In this document: piece by piece, positions 43,190 through 46,210 of the stretch
Numbering within the stretch: the stretch's first letter is position 1
How the letters are laid out: each line of letters begins with the position of its first letter
Origin: Bacteroidaceae bacterium
GTDB lineage: Bacteria; Bacteroidota; Bacteroidia; Bacteroidales; Bacteroidaceae
DNA length: 46,210 nucleotides
Assembly (NCBI GenBank): GCA_900770665.1
Contig: CAAGKZ010000008.1
Coordinates: forward strand, 1-46,210
Direction: 5' to 3'
The notes under the pieces: generated by a model
The model's database searches: none
Told to the model about the DNA's origin: nothing
Seen by the model: only the letters and a program-made list of their open reading frames with translations
Program-made: the position numbers and the translations under genes

Positions 43190-44058
43190 AGGCCAAAGGT
43201 GCTGCTTGACAATTTTGCAGCCTCTTCATCGGGGCGGCAGAACAGGGTGTGCACGGCTATGCGCTCGAGCACTTTGGTTATGGTGCTGCAGATGGCAATG
43301 TGTATCTCTTTGTCGAACTTGAGTGTCGAGCACGAGCATAGCATTATGCCGAATGCGGTGGGGATGTTCTCCTTGCGTATCCAGTTCTTCTTGTCTTGCT
43401 CAATGGCAGCCAATCCGCCAATGGGGTAGTGTACGTTCATGTATATCGGGCGTTTGCCGCTCCATGGCGAACCGTAGACAATGGGTGTGCCGTCGGGTGC
43501 AATGCGTATCACCGGGTTGTCGTCGTTGATTAGTGTACTGCCTTTGATGTATTCGACCCATTTGTTGCTGTGGGTGCTCTTGCCCTGGCCGCTTGCTCCG
43601 AGGAACATGTAGCCCTTGCCGCCATTCTCAATGGTGGCCGAGTGCATGAGCAGGGTATGGTACTTGGCAGTGCACATGGTGAAGATGACCATCAGTGTGT
43701 TGTTGAAACCGAATGTGACATCGCTTTCGTTGCCACGGGTGGTGATGGTGAAGTGCCTGCGTTCGGCGTCGCTTTGCATGAAGGCGCAAGGGTGGCCGTA
43801 CTCGTTGATGGTGAGTATCTGGTATGCACCGCTGTCCTGACGGTATACTTCGAACTTTGCACTGGGGCAGGGAAATGTTCCTACTTTCTCTCCACGCCAC
43901 GATGGCTGTATGTTGTTGTCCGATGTTATCTCGAACAGAATGTCGTCGCTCTCCTCGCACTCAAACGGGGCAAGGTTGGGTAGTATTGACAATACATCGC
44001 CTTGGAGTGTGGTTATGGCGAACTTGTGGTCGGCGACTGTGAAAAATCTTTTTTGCAT
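43186..44058 (-). CDS. HprK-like kinase / PEPCK-fold protein
   Basis: A 290-residue protein with an HPr kinase/phosphorylase-like P-loop: FLGASGQGKSTHSNKW (about 152-167), LINDDNPVI (177-184) as the metal/aspartate motif, and GSPWSGKRPIY. The His of MHSATIENG (about 139) precedes it, as in HprK. The N-terminal 120 residues are a beta-rich domain unlike true HprK. Such genes in Bacteroidales and Proteobacteria occur in peptide-maturation clusters and are thought to phosphorylate a peptide or sugar partner. ATG 44058 gives the start; a longer open frame upstream is not plausible because the promoter at 44114-44143 follows directly. It leads the operon with the S24/S26 peptidase and PqqD-like gene. 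Confidence 0.82.
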   Translation of the reverse strand: MQKRFFTVADHKFAITTLQGDVLSILPNLAPFECEESDDILFEITSDNNIQPSWRGEKVGTFPCPSAKFEVYRQDSGAYQILTINEYGHPCAFMQSDAERRHFTITTRGNESDVTFGFNNTLMVIFTMCTAKYHTLLMHSATIENGGKGYMFLGASGQGKSTHSNKWVEYIKGSTLINDDNPVIRIAPDGTPIVYGSPWSGKRPIYMNVHYPIGGLAAIEQDKKNWIRKENIPTAFGIMLCSCSTLKFDKEIHIAICSTITKVLERIAVHTLFCRPDEEAAKLSSSTFGL

Positions 44059-44113
44059 ATTTGTCGGGTGGCACTGTTTGAACCTGTGTGCCGGCAAGTT
44101 GTTTATTTAAATG

Positions 44114-44143
44114 CAAAAATATGAAAAACGATTGAATATTCAA
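44114..44143 (-). promoter_or_regulatory. Promoter of the HprK-like cluster
   Basis: The minus strand carries TATTTTTG (complement of 44114-44121) with TTG (complement of 44141-44143) 19 bases upstream. It is divergent from and spaced only 24 bases from the folP promoter. Confidence 0.6.
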
Positions 44144-44167
44144 TTGAATTAACAACATGTTTATTCT

Positions 44168-44197
44168 TTTGTTTTTTGTTTTTTATTGCTACCTTTG
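44168..44197 (+). promoter_or_regulatory. folP: Promoter of folP-cdaA
   Basis: TTTG at 44168-44171, an 18-base spacer and TACCTTTG at 44190-44197 give a near-consensus promoter. It fixes the folP start downstream of 44200. Confidence 0.75.
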
Positions 44198-44226
44198 CGA
44201 TAAGTCGCGGAAAAGGTGCGGCTTTT

Positions 44227-45066
44227 ATGTTTTTGATGTCATATTCCATTAACATACGCGGCAAACTGATGTCGCTTGAAAGGCCGGTGGTCATGGGTAT
44301 TCTGAATGTTACCGATGACTCGTTCTTTGATGGGTCGAGGGTTGCTTCGCCCACAGATTTGTTGTGCCGTGCAAAGTCGATGCTTGATGCCGGCGCCGCT
44401 ATTCTTGATGTAGGTGCCTGCTCTACGCGTCCCGGTTCTACGCCTGTGTCGCAGGAGATGGAATTGGCAAGGTTGCATGCTGCGCTTGAGGTTCTCGATA
44501 GGGAACTGCCGGGCTCGGTTGTTTCAATTGATACCTACAGGGCTGCGGTGGTGCGTGAATGTGTGGCTGAGCACAATGTGTCAATAATAAACGACGTGTC
44601 GGGTTTTGACTGGGATGATGATATGCTTGATGCTGTCGCTGCCTGCAGGTTGCCCTATGTGCTCACGCACTCCATGGGCTTTGCCGGTGAAGCGGTGGAG
44701 TATGAGAATTTTATGCCACAGGTGTTGCAGCGCCTTGCATCCAAAATGTGGCAGTTGAGGCAGGCCGGTGTGGCCGATGTTATTGTTGACCCGGGTTTCG
44801 GGTTCGGCAAGAGTGTTGAGCAGAACTATCGTATGCTTTCGTCGTTGCGCGATTTTGAGATGCTTGATGCACCTTTGCTGGTGGGCTTGTCTCGTAAGTC
44901 CATGATTACCCGTCTGCTCGGGATTGAACCCGGGGAGGCATTGGCGGCGACAACTGCGCTGAATCTTGTTGCCGTCAGGAACGGTGCCAATATTCTGCGT
45001 GTCCATGATGTTAGGGAAGCTGTGCAGGCTGTGAGACTTGCTGATGCAATGGATTTTAATAAGTAA
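44227..45066 (+). CDS. folP: Dihydropteroate synthase
   Basis: Joins pterin pyrophosphate with p-aminobenzoate in folate synthesis and is the sulfonamide target. The 279-residue sequence shows GILNVTDDSFFDGS (pterin loop; usual Pro is Asp here), GACSTRPGSTPVS, VVSIDTYRAAVV, IINDVSGF, THSMG, VDPGFGFGKSVEQN and LLVGLSRKSMI. The ATG at 44227 is used because an earlier frame start would lie upstream of the -7 box; an ATG three codons later (44236) is also possible. cdaA follows after 23 bases, a gene pair known across Bacteroidetes. Confidence 0.93.
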   Translation: MFLMSYSINIRGKLMSLERPVVMGILNVTDDSFFDGSRVASPTDLLCRAKSMLDAGAAILDVGACSTRPGSTPVSQEMELARLHAALEVLDRELPGSVVSIDTYRAAVVRECVAEHNVSIINDVSGFDWDDDMLDAVAACRLPYVLTHSMGFAGEAVEYENFMPQVLQRLASKMWQLRQAGVADVIVDPGFGFGKSVEQNYRMLSSLRDFEMLDAPLLVGLSRKSMITRLLGIEPGEALAATTALNLVAVRNGANILRVHDVREAVQAVRLADAMDFNK

Positions 45067-45089
45067 TACCTTATATATATAAATAGAAG

Positions 45090-45854
45090 ATGTTTTTTGA
45101 TTTTACCATAAAGGATGTAATAGATATTCTGCTCTTCGCGTTGTTGCTGTACTATCTGTACAGGTTGATGAAGGATTCCGGTTCCTTGAATATCTTCTCG
45201 GGAATAATGATATTCCTGTTTGCATGGTTGCTTGTGTCCAATATCCTCTCCATGCGTCTCTTGGGGTCGGTGTTCGACCAACTGATGAATGTGGGTACAA
45301 TAGCTCTGGTGGTTATATTCCACGAAGAGATACGCAGTTTTTTCAAAAGTCTCGGTTCGCGCCGATACTTCAAGTACCTCTCGGCACTTTTCTCTCGTAA
45401 GAATGGCGAGACTTCTCCTGCAGCCTCGGTTATGCCTGTTGTTATGGCATGCAATAGCATGGCGCAGCAAAAGGTGGGGGCGCTCATTGTGATTGAACAG
45501 AAAGTTCCGCTGGACAATATTATCCGTACCGGGGAGTATATCAATTCGGATATCAGCCAACGACTCATTGAGGCAATCTTCTTCAAGAATGCACCTTTGC
45601 ATGATGGTGCAATGGTAATAAGAGGTAATCGCATAGTGGCGGCGCAGTGCATCTTGCCGGTGTCGCACGACTTGAGCATTCCGCGACAGCTTGGCCTGCG
45701 ACATCGTTCGGCAATGGGCATAGCCGAGGCAACGGATGCAATAGCCATTGTGGTTTCCGAGGAGACAGGCGAAATTTCAGTTGCCCACAACGGACGTTTG
45801 TTCAAAAATGTCGGAGCACACAAACTCGAGGAACTGCTCTCGGCAAATAAATGA
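45090..45854 (+). CDS. cdaA: Diadenylate cyclase CdaA
   Basis: Makes the second messenger c-di-AMP from two ATP, controlling potassium and cell-wall homeostasis. The 254-residue protein has three N-terminal membrane helices (about 10-26, 36-52, 64-78), a short linker and the DAC domain with LHDGAM (DGA 172-174) and LRHRSAM (RHR 204-206), the catalytic motifs. The topology matches membrane CdaA (DacA). It is the second gene of the folP operon and is followed by a terminator. Confidence 0.95.
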   Translation: MFFDFTIKDVIDILLFALLLYYLYRLMKDSGSLNIFSGIMIFLFAWLLVSNILSMRLLGSVFDQLMNVGTIALVVIFHEEIRSFFKSLGSRRYFKYLSALFSRKNGETSPAASVMPVVMACNSMAQQKVGALIVIEQKVPLDNIIRTGEYINSDISQRLIEAIFFKNAPLHDGAMVIRGNRIVAAQCILPVSHDLSIPRQLGLRHRSAMGIAEATDAIAIVVSEETGEISVAHNGRLFKNVGAHKLEELLSANK

Positions 45855-45870
45855 GGCAAACCTGCAAGTT

Positions 45871-45897
45871 AAAAACACCGGTGTCGGTGTTTTTTTT
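45871..45897 (+). terminator. Rho-independent terminator after cdaA
   Basis: AAAAACACCG pairs with CGGTGTTTTT around GTGT, then a T-run. It closes the folP-cdaA operon. The following 45898-46079 stretch holds only A/T-rich tracts likely to serve as an upstream activating region for the promoter at 46080. Confidence 0.92.
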
Positions 45898-46079
45898 TGT
45901 TTCAATTCGCCGGAATTTTTGATTGCCGCACATGACGGTGTGGCAATATGGGACAGAATGGTGCTTGCCGGTCGAAAAAAACTCTAAAAAAACTTTTTCT
46001 GCAAATCGTTGAAAATCAGTTGTAAGTGATTTTGCGATCAAAAAAAGTTTATTTTTATCGAAAAAAAAGATTGGATTTG

Positions 46080-46110
46080 TTTGTCAGTTCCAAAATTTGC
46101 CTTACCTTTG
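46080..46110 (+). promoter_or_regulatory. Strong promoter, probable rRNA operon
   Basis: TTTG at 46080-46083, a 19-base spacer and TACCTTTG at 46103-46110 followed by CACTCGC are the consensus elements seen at Bacteroidetes rRNA operons. A-tracts lie just upstream (46037-46070). Confidence 0.75.
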
Positions 46111-46210
46111 CACTCGCTTTCGGGAAGCAACGCGGTTACCGCGGTGATGACCGACGAGCAACGATAGATCCTTGACAACATTCCATTACAGACAAGCAGT
46201 ACAACCTTGC
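46111..46210 (+). other. Probable rRNA operon leader, cut by the window end
   Basis: This non-coding stretch follows a rRNA-type promoter and contains CGCGGTTACCGCGG (self-complementary) and CTTGACAACATTCC, as in Bacteroidales 16S leaders. No rRNA gene sequence is yet visible; the call is from promoter strength and leader style. Confidence 0.55.

Noticed and set aside
42438..43229. A 263-residue protein in the frame of the PqqD-like gene
   Set aside because: The upstream 172 codons lie over the S24/S26 gene, are rich in Arg/His/Gln and low in hydrophobics, and lack family similarity; the real gene starts at 42713.

Overview
The window looks like chromosomal DNA of a gut-type Bacteroidales bacterium (Bacteroides/Prevotella relatives; I cannot fix the genus). 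The reasons are the many promoter boxes of the Bacteroidetes form TAnnTTTG with TTTG about 19 bases upstream, Bacteroidetes-specific families (DUF3316, DUF3467, DUF3078, eukaryote-like GlyRS, the folP-cdaA pair), secreted mucin/glycan-type enzymes, and weak or absent Shine-Dalgarno sites.

Layout. 1-8.8 kb: tRNA-Leu(UAG), then a minus-strand operon parC - DUF3316 barrel - S41 lipoprotein protease; on the plus strand glyS - FKBP lipoprotein - DUF3467 protein; then an AraC regulator. 8.9-14.5 kb: mntP and a CcsA/ResB-type cytochrome c biogenesis gene, divergent tmRNA, then the cell-division/RNA-decay group coiled-coil protein - zapA - candidate 6S-like RNA - rny - HD protein. 14.6-17.5 kb: a minus-strand group of little-known genes: a two-helix ion-channel-like protein with an atypical filter, a 107-151 residue protein lacking a clear start, and a putative zinc metalloprotease. 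17.6-28.6 kb: UDG-like glycosylase, divergent Sir2 deacylase, a secreted GH18 protein with LamG-like domains, a hypothetical protein, yidC, a DUF3078 protein and a CPA2 antiporter. 28.7-42 kb: an accessory region of secreted proteins (DUF1566-like protein, a 1274-residue protein, two M60 peptidases) separated by long non-coding stretches full of palindromic and dispersed repeats. 42.4-44.1 kb: a compact PqqD-like / S24-S26 peptidase / HprK-like kinase cluster. 44.2-46.2 kb: folP - cdaA, a terminator, and a strong promoter and leader that look like the start of an rRNA operon lying beyond the window.

How the genes may work together. The housekeeping parts are conventional. Four large secreted proteins (GH18, the 1274-residue protein and both M60 peptidases) end in the same kind of C-terminal tail, suggesting common export or anchoring; with GH18 and M60 activities they would fit attack on host glycoproteins. 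The 1274-residue gene and the first M60 gene are bracketed by a roughly 94% identical inverted repeat (177-base core), so this 9-kb segment could invert or move by recombination. The two clusters most likely to hold undescribed biology are the HprK-like/S24-S26/PqqD set (resembling modified-peptide maturation genes without a visible precursor) and the channel/metalloprotease set.

All calls rest on reading motifs and translations by eye; no database search was possible.
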